From Schizochytrium sp. CCTCC M209059 (taxonomy: Eukaryota; Sar; Bigyra; Thraustochytrida; Thraustochytriidae), in contig KN805370.1 in NCBI GenBank assembly GCA_000818945.1, positions 1 to 64,000 of the forward strand: DNA of 64,000 nt. The letters run 5' to 3'. Each line of letters begins with the position of its first letter. Positions within the stretch are counted from its first letter, which is position 1. The notes beneath the pieces are model-generated. The model was not told the origin of the DNA and ran no database searches. It was given only the letters and a program-made list of their open reading frames with translations. Of this stretch, positions 1-9,637 are shown one piece after another. A program made the translations under genes and the position numbers.

Positions 1-61
1 CAAGCCAAGCCAAGCCAAGCCAAGCCAAGCCAAGCCAAGCCAAGCCAAGCCAAGCCAAGCC
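1..61. repeat. CAAGC pentanucleotide microsatellite
   Basis: The window opens with twelve near-perfect CAAGC units. The array touches the window edge, so its true length is unknown. A purine-rich stretch with GAGGC/GGCGA steps follows to about 145 and leads into the 5' region of the first gene. Confidence 0.95.
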
Positions 62-221
62 AGGGCGAGGAGAGGAGCGAAACGAGACGAAACGAGACGT
101 GGTAAGGCAAGGCGAGAAGAGGCGAGGCGAGGCGAGGCGAGGCAACCAAAGTAAACAAAGCCAAGTAAGCCGCTAGCGCTTTGCTACAAGACAAGGCGTG
201 CCTTCAGGGCAGAGCCGCGAC

Positions 222-2270
222 ATGGGGGTCGAGGAGGCGCGCAAAGTCGGCCGCACCGACTTCGATGTTGAAGTTGATCAAGGTGACCAAGATGGACGAA
301 CTGGGACCAAAGCAACCGGGACCGACGCAACGAACGATTGCAGCGTGACTGCTTTCCTCAAAATCGACGTCGGAGCAGCGTCCAAGACTGTACCGCGCGC
401 AGCAACAAGCGCATCACCCAAAAACTACAACATGAAGGCGCCTCAAAGCCCCAAGGACCCCAACTTTAAACGCAAAAGAACCGTACGCAGGACCGCCGAT
501 GCTGGCTCTGCAAGCGCTGCTATCGGGACCAAGCAACAAGGCCTCCGATGTCCGCGCTGTGCCAAAGAAGGATTTGCGGACGTTCGCGCGCTCGGAAAAC
601 ACGCCATCACTTGCAAAGCGAAAGGTGACCCAGGCAGCCCCAAGAGGGGAGGTGCTGCTGGTCGTGCGCCGCTCGGCAACGATCGCATGGCAAAGCTCAT
701 GCAGATTAAGCGCATGCAGAAACAACACGAAGATAATGAGCGGACCAAAGAAGAGCAAGAACGTATTGAGCGCGAAATGCAGCTCATTATCAAAATGGAA
801 CGTGCAAGAGAGGAGCGAGATGAGGCCCTGCGAAAAAAACGAGCTGCTGAGGAAGAAGAGCGCGCTAAACGTGAGGCGGCAGAGGCCAAAGAGCGCGCCG
901 AAAAAGCTGCTCTTGAGGAGCAGGTTCGGCAACGCGCACAGGAGCTCATGGCTGACAGCGACAGCGATAGTGACCAAGAAACCGCAAGCGATGAAACTGC
1001 TGCTAACCGTCGGAAACGACTTGCAGAAAAGCTTGCGCTAAAGAAGAAACAGTCTCAGACACTCACGGAAGTGCCCTCACCAGACTCTGCGAAAGCTCCC
1101 GCTGACCCTGTGCTCGAAACAGACGGCGCTAGCGACGACCCTGCCAATGCCGCGCTTCCGGCTTCGGTGCATACTCAAAAAAATGACTCTGATTGGCTCG
1201 AGTCATCCTACGAAGGATACACCGCTGCACACATGGCTGCATTCTATAATGATCTGACGCATCTCACAAAGGTCGCTGAACTGGGCGGTGATCTTGTCAC
1301 TGCGGACCCGGAAGGCCAGACCCCACTGCACATTTGCGCGCTTTACCACCACAATGAGTGTTTCGAACTTCTCGTGGGGAAACTCGTTGATACTTCTCAA
1401 AGACTTGACGCGCTTGATCACGAAGGGCGTTCGGCTTTCATGTATGCTGCAAGTGTGGGCAATTTTGCAGCCATTGCCGTACTCGCCGATGCAGCTCCAG
1501 AATTGATCGAGAAGGCAGACTTTAATGGCGACACGGCTTTGCATTTTGCAGTCTATTATGGCTTTCAGGATATTGTGGAGTTCCTACTCCAGCTTGGTGC
1601 CGACCCAGACGGCCCACCAAATTGCGAAAACAAGTCTCCTGCGACGATGTGTACGGAGTCTGAGACTCTTGAACTTCTCATTTCTAACGGAGCTGACTAC
1701 TACGGAATCGACAACAACGGTAGAAGTATTCTTTTTTCGGCATGCGCGTCCGGATACGATGATGTTGCAAAATTTTTGTTGCAGGTCGACCATAATAACA
1801 ACAACAATGACATCAATATACCGGAAGGCGCCGCCGAAGATAAGACCGATGCTGGGGAGATCCAGGGTCCAGACGAGTCTCAGCGGCTGTTGAATTTTGC
1901 AGACTTTCGCGGCGACACCCCCTTACATGCGGCCTCGTGTAACGGGCACGCTTCCTGCGTGAAGCTTCTCCTGCAGTTTGGAGCGAATGTGAGCATTCAA
2001 AATCACGCGGGTTTCCAGGCCGTAACGCTAGCTCACTGCAACGAGCACCAAGCATGTATTGATGCCTTTGCAGAACGTAATATTGAGCCACAAGATATGA
2101 GTCAGTTTGAACTGGGTCATCAAGATGGCGCTGGACCTGTGGGCGGCCACGGCGTCGAGAATCTCAACGCTCCCGAACATTGGCAAACGTACACGGATCC
2201 AGATTCGGGATGCGAGTACTTTCACAACCCATACACTGGCGAGACGACCTGGGATTCGCCCTTTTCATAA
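222..2270 (+). CDS. Zinc-finger, ankyrin-repeat and WW-domain protein
   Basis: The frame is open from a GTG at 198, but the first ATG is at 222 (G at -3, G at +4), giving 682 residues. A small zinc knuckle with Cys110, Cys113, His127 and Cys131 lies in a basic N-terminal region. A Glu/Lys/Arg-rich coiled coil follows (about 160-245), then an acidic linker. Ankyrin repeats run from about 327 to 620, with recognisable TPLH and TALHFA helices. A WW domain closes the protein (about 648-680), with its first Trp in HWQTY, aromatic YFHN and second Trp in TTWDSP. Ankyrin and WW modules bind proteins, the latter usually proline-rich ligands, so this is probably an adaptor. No catalytic domain is visible. 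An AATAAA at 2413 could serve as poly(A) signal. It converges with the next gene. Its specific role is unknown. Confidence 0.85.
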   Translation: MGVEEARKVGRTDFDVEVDQGDQDGRTGTKATGTDATNDCSVTAFLKIDVGAASKTVPRAATSASPKNYNMKAPQSPKDPNFKRKRTVRRTADAGSASAAIGTKQQGLRCPRCAKEGFADVRALGKHAITCKAKGDPGSPKRGGAAGRAPLGNDRMAKLMQIKRMQKQHEDNERTKEEQERIEREMQLIIKMERAREERDEALRKKRAAEEEERAKREAAEAKERAEKAALEEQVRQRAQELMADSDSDSDQETASDETAANRRKRLAEKLALKKKQSQTLTEVPSPDSAKAPADPVLETDGASDDPANAALPASVHTQKNDSDWLESSYEGYTAAHMAAFYNDLTHLTKVAELGGDLVTADPEGQTPLHICALYHHNECFELLVGKLVDTSQRLDALDHEGRSAFMYAASVGNFAAIAVLADAAPELIEKADFNGDTALHFAVYYGFQDIVEFLLQLGADPDGPPNCENKSPATMCTESETLELLISNGADYYGIDNNGRSILFSACASGYDDVAKFLLQVDHNNNNNDINIPEGAAEDKTDAGEIQGPDESQRLLNFADFRGDTPLHAASCNGHASCVKLLLQFGANVSIQNHAGFQAVTLAHCNEHQACIDAFAERNIEPQDMSQFELGHQDGAGPVGGHGVENLNAPEHWQTYTDPDSGCEYFHNPYTGETTWDSPFS

Positions 2271-2531
2271 ATTGAAGGGAGCGAGAAAACACAACAAACA
2301 AAAAATCATGGCATGTCAGTAGGTGCAAAAGATCCTTCGTGTCGGGTAGTCTGCGCAATACTGATAAATTGGAAACAGTAAAGAGTCCTTTCCGTTTGAT
2401 TCTTCTTTTCAAAATAAAGAGCAGGTTGTTTTGGACATACAAGATAACAAGGGCGGTGAACGAGTGCTTGGTCGAGTGCATGATCGAGTGCGTGCGTATG
2501 TGTGCGTGTATGTGTTTTCCCAATAGATACA

Positions 2532-4304
2532 TCAATGGGACTGGCTGCCTTCTATGGCAATCTCACCCCGAAGAATTACCTTTGAACCGGTCACCAACCT
2601 TCCCTCATGGGGACATTTGTGCGGAAATACAAGTAGTCGGCACGGATGAGGAGCAACGACCGCCAAGGTCTCTTCGGGCGACTTTAAAGAATGTAAAAGG
2701 GCAGTTGCCCCACCAGCATCGCCCTCTGCGTGGCTCCCATCGAGGTATAAAATGAACGTGTGCGTCGAACGAATTCCATCTCGATCCGTGCGATGAAGAT
2801 CAATATGCGGCGCAAGAGAAATTCCAGGCGAATATGTCAAAGTTCGCATAGCGGGAAAAACGCGGATGAGCCTGGCGGAGGTGACTTCGAGCAAGGCCTC
2901 CGCCAGCATATCCCGGATCCAGCCGTGCGTATCGAGCAGATAACGACGCTCAGCAGCAGGTGGGGCATCAGCGCAAGGAGCAATAGGACAGATAACCCGT
3001 GAGGACTCGAGAAGAAACCTTGCGCATGAGCACGAACACGCATGATCCAGCACAAAGCTTCCAGCACCTGGATGCGTACTCGACCAGGGTATTAGCTCGC
3101 TGACTTTAGGTCGAGCCTCGAGCGCCGTCCATGGTACACGTGGTTGCTCAAGTAACTGCACGCGATCCACACCCATATTGCAGCCTAATGACGGGTCTGC
3201 GCCAGCCTCGAGAAGAAGGGCAGCAATGCTTTCTGCGTTGGGAAGCATCGTTGCCCATACTAGCGCAGATGCGCCATGTTGATCACGAAAATTAATATCA
3301 ACGCCGAGGTCAATGAGCGCTCGCACTCGCCAAAGGTCACCATCGATCACTGCATTGAAGAACTTTTCCTGTCTGCGATCTTGCGTGTCCCCCGGCATTG
3401 AATATTTGGCGGCCATTGGCGATTGGCGCACAAGCTTTGGCTTTGGAGTACCATGCAAGGCCTTGACGAAGCGGGCCGGCAAAGCGTCAAACTTCGCCTT
3501 GCTCTCCAAACGCACCTGTTCCGGAGTCCCAAGTCCTTCGAGAGGCGCTGGCGAGCAATCGTCCTCTTGTTCCACCCCGCAAAAGGGGCAGCGGAGAGAA
3601 GATGTTGAAGCTTGCGCTGCAGCCTCGATGGCCCGCAAAGCACATCTCGCACAAATCGTGTGTCGGCAGACGAGCCATTCGAGAACTAATGCCTCGTCAT
3701 TAGACTCATCCTGCGCATCGTCTGTGCCGCGTGAGCACGCAGCGCAGGTAGCATTATCCTTGCTTCTGGAGCTACCTTGATCGCCGCTCTGCAGAAATGA
3801 CGCCTTCATTTTCTCTAAGCTCGCCGCGAGCCAAACTTGAGCAGAAGGAGGAAAGAGCCGTAGCGCCAGCGTAATTGACTGCCGCACATCTTCCTGCGCT
3901 TCAACCTTCGTTGACGACGGGGACGAAAATGATGATGGGGCCTCGAACACGCAATCGCAAGCGTCCGCCGAGGCTGCCGACACTACAGGCGAAAGTACGA
4001 GGACCCCAGCCTGAAGGAGAGCAAATGCGATCGCGTCCTGGCCTAGAGCAAGGGCCTCTTGTAAGAGACCACTTTCATTGAGATCAAACTGCAGCAGTTT
4101 GCGCGAGCCGAACCGGGCTTGCTGGCCCTCGCGAAGCCACTTGCGTAGGGCCTCTAGTTCATGAGCGTCGGGTTTTCTCCGCGAGCCCACCGCCTCGTCT
4201 TGCCGCGCAGCTCTTCGTCTCGCCGCGCGCGCGCACGATCTCGCGACGCCGCCGCCCTCGCTCGCGGGCCGCTCTTTGCGCGCCGCGCGCCGCGCGCCGC
4301 CCAT
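2532..4304 (-). CDS. RING-type finger, ankyrin and 2OG-Fe(II) oxygenase fusion protein
   Basis: The start is set at the ATG at 4304 (AGGATGG context), giving 590 residues. The frame stays open upstream to 4757 but contains no ATG there. A RING-like finger lies at about 184-240: Cys-x2-Cys, a long acidic loop, Cys-x-His-x2-Cys-x2-Cys, then Cys-Pro-Phe-Cys. Ankyrin repeats follow at about 300-380. The C-terminal 150 residues look like a prolyl-4-hydroxylase-type oxygenase: HID at 500-502 supplies the first His and Asp iron ligands, CPHEG carries the distal His (566), and the following RGE supplies the basic residue expected to bind 2-oxoglutarate. The family uses Fe(II), O2 and 2-oxoglutarate to hydroxylate proteins. 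The RING part suggests ubiquitin ligase activity. An alternative N-terminus from an ATG at 4726 in another frame would need splicing. Confidence 0.8.
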   Translation of the reverse strand: MGGARRAARKERPASEGGGVARSCARAARRRAARQDEAVGSRRKPDAHELEALRKWLREGQQARFGSRKLLQFDLNESGLLQEALALGQDAIAFALLQAGVLVLSPVVSAASADACDCVFEAPSSFSSPSSTKVEAQEDVRQSITLALRLFPPSAQVWLAASLEKMKASFLQSGDQGSSRSKDNATCAACSRGTDDAQDESNDEALVLEWLVCRHTICARCALRAIEAAAQASTSSLRCPFCGVEQEDDCSPAPLEGLGTPEQVRLESKAKFDALPARFVKALHGTPKPKLVRQSPMAAKYSMPGDTQDRRQEKFFNAVIDGDLWRVRALIDLGVDINFRDQHGASALVWATMLPNAESIAALLLEAGADPSLGCNMGVDRVQLLEQPRVPWTALEARPKVSELIPWSSTHPGAGSFVLDHACSCSCARFLLESSRVICPIAPCADAPPAAERRYLLDTHGWIRDMLAEALLEVTSARLIRVFPAMRTLTYSPGISLAPHIDLHRTDRDGIRSTHTFILYLDGSHAEGDAGGATALLHSLKSPEETLAVVAPHPCRLLVFPHKCPHEGRLVTGSKVILRGEIAIEGSQSH

Positions 4305-5520
4305 CCTCCTCGAGCGAATGCACGCCGCCGTGCAGTGCAGTGCAGTGCAGTGCGTGCAAGGTCTGCCAGTGCTCAGGCTGCCAGAGGTTGCTTCGTGCTG
4401 CTGTCTCGGTGGCCCACCCACACCGTGCGTGGCTGCGCTGCCGCGGTTTGCGCAACGTATTCTAGCAACGGATCTATCCGTTGTGGGGGCCTTAGGTCTT
4501 GGGCCGGCGCGGCGCAGAGTCCGCCGGTCCCACCGTCGATGATGCGGACCGTGACTTCGCAGAGGACCGGTAGCGCCGGTGGCGTCTCTTGTTGATTGAA
4601 AGGAAGATAATAGTTTGTTGGCTCGATTTCGATGAGCTGAGGTGATGGAAAGGGGTTCAGGTTGCGGACGGATGCTCTCGAGGCTCGAGCCGCGCCCACG
4701 CCAGCGGCTCGTAAGAAAGGCGCCATGAGGCAGGCAGGAAGCAGCTTTCACAGTCACAGAAGGAAGGAGACATACAATAATGACAAATCAGAGGTGATAG
4801 CGACACGATATCTATTACTCTCGATCGTCTGTTAAGTTCTGATTACAGCCAATGAGTTTGCATTATGCCCATTTCCTCGAGTTCAATCAAGGCATGTCTG
4901 TCTTATGTCTGTTTTATGTCTGCGACTGCTGAGCAAACCACTAGCTGACTGCGTCGCTAGAGCTCGCATGTCGACCGATGGACGTGACTGACACCATGTG
5001 CTTCAAGAAAGTAAGAAGGAAAAAAAAAAGAAAAAGGAAAAAGTTCGGTTGAACGACATTGAGACCGTCTGCGTCCAGCCAACATGCCTGCCTGCCTGTC
5101 TGCCTGCCTGCTGCCCGACGCACTAGCAGCCAGCATCGCGGGTTCTCTCAAATGAATTGCGCTGGCCTACCTAAACATTCTTTGCATAACAGAGATGATT
5201 CTTGCCTGAACAGTCGCGACGGGCAGCTAGATAGCTGCTAATGGGGGCGACGTAGAATCAAGGCTTCCAGCGAACCGACACTGTAACAGACCGTAGCCAA
5301 GAAGACCTTGTAGTCCTGGCGTTCAGTCTCGCTGCAAGAGGCCGGCGCCGCGCAGCAACGCGAAAAGAGCGCTAGAGCAGGACGAAGAAGAAGTGAAAGG
5401 GGACAAAGACAAGGTCGAGGACAACGTCGAGAACGTAAAGACAGAAGTTGGTTGAGTGCGTTCACGCACGCAACACAACGCCAGTTTGCGTAGAGGAAGA
5501 GACCTTGGCTCACATCCATC
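4305..5520. other. Divergent intergenic region
   Basis: This separates two divergently transcribed genes. It holds four TGCAG units (about 4330-4352), repeated TATGTCTG motifs near 4900-4925, an A-rich run (5013-5042) and CCTG/TCTG repeats (about 5083-5112). I see no convincing gene. It should contain the promoters of both neighbours. Confidence 0.6.
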
Positions 5521-8500
5521 ATGGCTTCAAACGCAGGCAGCGAATCGAAAGATTCCGACGAATGCGGCAGGCACTCCAAATACAGCCAAGGAAAGGAGGT
5601 CTCAGAGAAAACAGACTCCATAATCGTAGCACTCAAGGATACACCGCGTGCAGGGTCCATATTGGAGCGCCTATGGCTTAACGAGCTTGACATTGGAGTT
5701 CCCTACGCATGCTGTACATTGTCTCAAGACTGCGCATTTACAAATCGAAATCCCGATCTCATCGTATCAGACTCGGCAAACCTATGTACATGCGTAAAGG
5801 TCATTGACACTCCAGTATTTCTTGTCATCGAGGATATTGCCGATGAGTCCGCGTGCATTTCGATGGGTGCAGCGGACGTCATGCGCGATAACGTCGATCC
5901 GCGTCTCTTTTGCCGTCGCGTTGACAATCTACTAAAGCGAATGGACCTCGAGAGGCAACTGAAGAGCTACGCAACACGTCAACGACGACGCTCAAGCAAA
6001 TCGCTTAAAGCCCCGTTTCCTCTCGAAACAGCAAGCTCATCGGAAGACGTCTTCTCGACCAAGCTCAGGCAAACTGAGGTGGTTGCGCAACACATGGTTG
6101 CTGATGTCCTCACAAAAGCTGTTGGCTCAATGGCAAGTGACGCTCGCGAAAACGAAACAGTAGCGCACTCTGCGTCGCGAGACCTAGACATGGTAGCAGA
6201 AGCTTACTCAAGTGCGACGTTGCCGGCGGTGGAGGCGACACGACACAGCGAAGACGATTCGAAAGACCTTCGAGGCTTTCTCAAAAGACAGGTATCTTTA
6301 GGGGCAAGCATCAGTGGCCGCGACAGCATAAATGAAGATGTAATAAGTGCATTGAGCGCAGCGCAAGACCGCCTTACCCACACGCTGTCCACGGACACCG
6401 AAGGCTCCACTTTTTCGGCGTCGCAAACGTCTATCGACGATGGGGCAACAGGCCGTCACTCCGAGAATGAGCTCGATTACTTGCGCAGAAAATCGGTCAA
6501 ACTCCATTATCAGCTCACCTTGCAAAAGGCCGAAGCACAGCGTCTGCAACACACAGAAAAGATGATGCAGGAATTTCGCTCGGATCTGAACAAAGTTTCT
6601 GACTTTCTCAGCGCCTACGACAAGGATGCTTCCAGCAAGTCTTCGAAATCGGCCCTGGGCGACGAGGAAAATCTGTACAATACTATGCGCGAGATCCAGC
6701 TTGTGGTTGCCAAACAACGACGGGCATTTGGGGACGTCGAAGTCGACAGAAGCACCAAGAAATGGCTCGATTCCACGTTTTTCACACAGGACACGGGTAT
6801 CGAGCTCGATCATTCCCTCGTCGATGCTTCCCAAGGCCCCTTTGCAGATCTGGAGCAGGATCTCGAAGAATCTGCCGCTCTCGAAGAGGATGAAGAGTCT
6901 AAATCTGACGAAGAAGGCTCTTCAAAACAGCGAGAGCAAGATGATTACCTCGGCCTTGGTCCGTCCCAGCTTCAAAGCATCGACCAGGAACACGTGAAAA
7001 GCTTGGGAGCAACAGACGCTTCCGCCTCGCATCATCGTATGAAAAACACCGGAACAGCTGCGCCTGATCACGCCTCGCCCATACTTTCAGCGCCAGGGCA
7101 ATCTGGCACCGGACGCATGAGTCCCTTGGCAAGTCCATTGAGCCCCTTGAGTCCAAATCTGGCCAAAGCTGGTGTCACCAGTGATCATGCTCATGCTGGG
7201 CCCAACTCGCCTCCTTCACGGCCCATGTCCCCGTCATGTGGCGGAACGCACAGGCTCTCCATTCATACGTGCTCGCTGCGATGGATGGAAGTTTTCCGCA
7301 AGGCCGCGGCCTCATCAGATACAAATCATTTGCCGACACATTCTCAGCACAAAAGTGAAGTCTTCGAAGCCGGAGGCCAATCTTCACGGCGGTCAAGTTT
7401 TTCCAGGCAGTACGTGGAATCCGTCATTCTCTGCCAGGACGAGTGGGACGTGTGGCACTTGAGTGAATTGCAGATGATGGCGGACGCCTTCGAGATGCTC
7501 AGCCAGTTTGGTCTAAGTGAGGTCATTGGTGTCAAGCAAACTGCCTTTCGAAGCTTTTTCTCTTCCCTCGCTAGCTCGTACCGCGCCAAAAACCCGTATC
7601 ATAACTTTTATCACGGGTTCGACGTGATGAAGACAACCTTCTTCCTCTTGGAAGTCTGTGGACTTGGTCAAGGCATCCCAAACTTGTCTGGGGTGGCAGT
7701 CCTTATCGCCGCTCTGGGCCACGATGCCGGCCATCCGGGGCTGAACAACGTCTTTCAAATCAAAGCTGGCACAGATCTGGCTCTGCGCTACAACGATGAT
7801 TCTGTGCTGGAAAACTATCACGCTGCGATCGTGTTCAGGTGCATTCGCAAAGGTCGCGATGAAATGTACGGGACGCTGGATACGGCAGGCCGGAGAGAAA
7901 TGCGGAAAATCATTGTCGAAACTATCCTCAGCACAGACGTGAGCAAGCATGTAAAACTACTCAAGGCTGTTAACGAGGGAAGCGCTGATCACCTCCTGCA
8001 GCTCAAGCTGCTTCTCTGCGTATCGGATGTGTCGAATCCAATCAAGCCTGCACCTATCGCAGATGCGTGGTCCGCGCGCATTTGTGAAGAGTTCTTTCAG
8101 CAGGGTGATGAAGAGAGGCGACGCCGCATGGATATTTCGCCTTACTGCGATCGCCAGCAGGGCCGAAGCCCCAAAGTTACGCTCAACTTTATCAATTTTA
8201 TCGTAAACCCGCTCATGGAAGCTGCCAAGCAGGTCTTCCCGGCGCAGGGCCCCAACATGCAGATCCTCATTGATGTTCTCGGCGACGAGATTTCACGCCT
8301 CAAGGACCTTACCGAGCTTGCTTCGCCTACCTCTCCGCTCGAATTCGGCACTGGATCGATTACGGGACCCGGTGAAACGGGTGCAGATCATTTGCATGCG
8401 CCATTACGCAGCTCACGCGCCCCGCCTCCTGTCAATAGTCACCTCACGCGTGGCAACAAGAAGCTTCCTCCGCTCAAGAGCTCTTCGCCGCTTGGTCCGG

Positions 8501-8565
8501 ACACAAAGAAGCGCAGAGACCTTCAAAAACGCCTGGAGGCGGCCTATGGCCAACCGATGCCATGA
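5521..8565 (+). CDS. Receiver-like domain / 3',5'-cyclic nucleotide phosphodiesterase (class I)
   Basis: The ATG at 5521 has a good context and gives 1014 residues. Residues 35-145 resemble a response-regulator receiver: PDLIVSD with Asp84 in the phospho-acceptor position, TPVF at 97-100, then GAADVM and a C-terminal helix. The usual Lys of the KP motif is not seen (MRDN). A Ser-rich linker and a coiled coil (about 320-360) follow, then acidic and Pro/Ser-rich stretches. The PDEase_I catalytic domain starts near 620. Its metal and catalytic residues are His694 (YHNFYHGFD), His734-Asp735 and His738 (GHDAGHPGLNN), and Asp836 (SDVSNP). It should hydrolyse cAMP and/or cGMP; selectivity cannot be read from sequence. 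Receiver plus PDE is the layout of Dictyostelium RegA. No membrane segment is seen. It converges with the TsaE gene. Confidence 0.9.
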   Translation: MASNAGSESKDSDECGRHSKYSQGKEVSEKTDSIIVALKDTPRAGSILERLWLNELDIGVPYACCTLSQDCAFTNRNPDLIVSDSANLCTCVKVIDTPVFLVIEDIADESACISMGAADVMRDNVDPRLFCRRVDNLLKRMDLERQLKSYATRQRRRSSKSLKAPFPLETASSSEDVFSTKLRQTEVVAQHMVADVLTKAVGSMASDARENETVAHSASRDLDMVAEAYSSATLPAVEATRHSEDDSKDLRGFLKRQVSLGASISGRDSINEDVISALSAAQDRLTHTLSTDTEGSTFSASQTSIDDGATGRHSENELDYLRRKSVKLHYQLTLQKAEAQRLQHTEKMMQEFRSDLNKVSDFLSAYDKDASSKSSKSALGDEENLYNTMREIQLVVAKQRRAFGDVEVDRSTKKWLDSTFFTQDTGIELDHSLVDASQGPFADLEQDLEESAALEEDEESKSDEEGSSKQREQDDYLGLGPSQLQSIDQEHVKSLGATDASASHHRMKNTGTAAPDHASPILSAPGQSGTGRMSPLASPLSPLSPNLAKAGVTSDHAHAGPNSPPSRPMSPSCGGTHRLSIHTCSLRWMEVFRKAAASSDTNHLPTHSQHKSEVFEAGGQSSRRSSFSRQYVESVILCQDEWDVWHLSELQMMADAFEMLSQFGLSEVIGVKQTAFRSFFSSLASSYRAKNPYHNFYHGFDVMKTTFFLLEVCGLGQGIPNLSGVAVLIAALGHDAGHPGLNNVFQIKAGTDLALRYNDDSVLENYHAAIVFRCIRKGRDEMYGTLDTAGRREMRKIIVETILSTDVSKHVKLLKAVNEGSADHLLQLKLLLCVSDVSNPIKPAPIADAWSARICEEFFQQGDEERRRRMDISPYCDRQQGRSPKVTLNFINFIVNPLMEAAKQVFPAQGPNMQILIDVLGDEISRLKDLTELASPTSPLEFGTGSITGPGETGADHLHAPLRSSRAPPPVNSHLTRGNKKLPPLKSSSPLGPDTKKRRDLQKRLEAAYGQPMP

Positions 8566-8664
8566 GATTTCTCGCGTATGTGCTTAGAACCTTGTCAGTA
8601 ATTTTACACTTTTTCCCTTTCAGGGAATCTGTCGGCGTCGTCGTTGGCGTCGTCGTCGTCGCCT

Positions 8665-8902
8665 ATTTGCTTTGCTTGCGGATCCAATTACTCATCAATT
8701 CCTATCGATTAAGATAATCACGAGCCATGAAGCACTTCCACTCTCGCCGACAAAGCATCTGTCGGCTTTGCTTTGCTTTGCTTTGCTTTGCTTTGCTTTG
8801 CTTTGCTTTGCTTGCTGGTCCAAATACTCATCATTTTCCATCGACTGAGATGGTCACAAGCCGTGAAGCACTTTCACTCTCGCCGGCAAAGCATCTGTCA
8901 GC
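8665..8902. repeat. Imperfect ~100-bp direct repeat separated by a CTTTG array
   Basis: Two copies, 8665-8765 and 8801-8902, share TTTGCTTTGCTTGC, then a ~75-bp body with ACTCATCA, GAAGCACTT and CACTCTCGCCG, ending at AAAGCATCTGTC. About nine CTTTG units (8765-8810) sit between them. GTC-rich repeats flank both sides (8636-8660 and after 8902). The second copy overlaps the last codons of the minus-strand TsaE gene. Confidence 0.85.
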
Positions 8903-9637
8903 GTCGTCGTCGTCATCGTCATCATCATCGTCACCGTCATCGTCAATCCTAGACCCGTCATTCTCGATATGCTCCTGCGACTGGACAAAAGCACGATATT
9001 CTGTCAAGTAACCACGCGCTCTCTCCTCTTCTTCATCGACAATGTCGGCCTCGGCAATTTGCACCTTCCACACGCGGCCTGAGGCCACCTCAGAAGGGGT
9101 TTGCTTGCGAATACGCGCGAGGATTGGTCGCACCGCCTCCGGCCACTCGATAAAGCAAATGTCGCGCCGTAGCAAGGCAATGTCCCATTCAAACGCCTGT
9201 TCGTCCTCGACCGTGATCTCAGGGAGACGATAGAGGTCATAGTGCCGCAAAAGAGCGCCAGCACAAGCCTTGGGTTCCATGGCTGGGCCGTAGATAAGTT
9301 CGAGAAGAAACGTTGGTGAAGGCACCGCAAGTGCTTCATTGGACAAGGCCGATCGAATTGCTCCACGTGCAAACACGCTCTTGCCGCCGCCCACTTCGCT
9401 TTCAAGCAATACCACATCCCCTGCACGTAGCTGCGAACGCAGGAACCAGGCGCCAAGAGCCTCCATCTCGCTGGCCGTTCGTGCCATAGCTTGCCACGCT
9501 TCCATCCCGTTTGTCGCCTTGCTCGACAGCTCTATCGTTCCGTCGTTCGAAAGCCCTCGCGCAGGGTCACGAGCGTATGTGCGCGCCCATGTCTCCGCTC
9601 GAGTGCGCCGCAGCGCCCTGCCTGCGCGCGAGAGCAT
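8831..9637 (-). CDS. tsaE: TsaE-like tRNA threonylcarbamoyladenosine ATPase, probably mitochondrial
   Basis: The frame opens with a TTG at 9646, but the first ATG is at 9637, giving 268 residues. The first 30 residues are rich in Arg, Ala and Ser and look like a mitochondrial presequence. The core (about 60-195) has the TsaE/YjeE hallmarks: a P-loop in SEVGGGKSVF, the SPTFLL segment, the HYDLYRL motif and a conserved FIEWPE near the end. TsaE is the ATPase that assists TsaB/TsaD in making t6A37 in bacterial tRNA. The C-terminus is unusual: a run of about 15 Asp, encoded by a GTC/ATC microsatellite, then a tail encoded by the duplicated repeat described at 8665-8902. This end is probably not needed for catalysis. 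Family assignment is secure; location is inferred. Confidence 0.88.
   Translation of the reverse strand: MLSRAGRALRRTRAETWARTYARDPARGLSNDGTIELSSKATNGMEAWQAMARTASEMEALGAWFLRSQLRAGDVVLLESEVGGGKSVFARGAIRSALSNEALAVPSPTFLLELIYGPAMEPKACAGALLRHYDLYRLPEITVEDEQAFEWDIALLRRDICFIEWPEAVRPILARIRKQTPSEVASGRVWKVQIAEADIVDEEEERARGYLTEYRAFVQSQEHIENDGSRIDDDGDDDDDDDDDDADRCFAGESESASRLVTISVDGK

Noticed and set aside
414..977. Long minus-strand frames opposite the first gene
   Set aside because: They mirror a Glu/Lys-rich coiled-coil region; composition and lack of family match mark them as shadows.
4373..4726. Minus-strand frame starting MAPFLRAAG as an alternative N-terminus of the RING protein
   Set aside because: It looks mildly like a targeting peptide, but it is in another frame and I could not find a convincing splice to the main frame.
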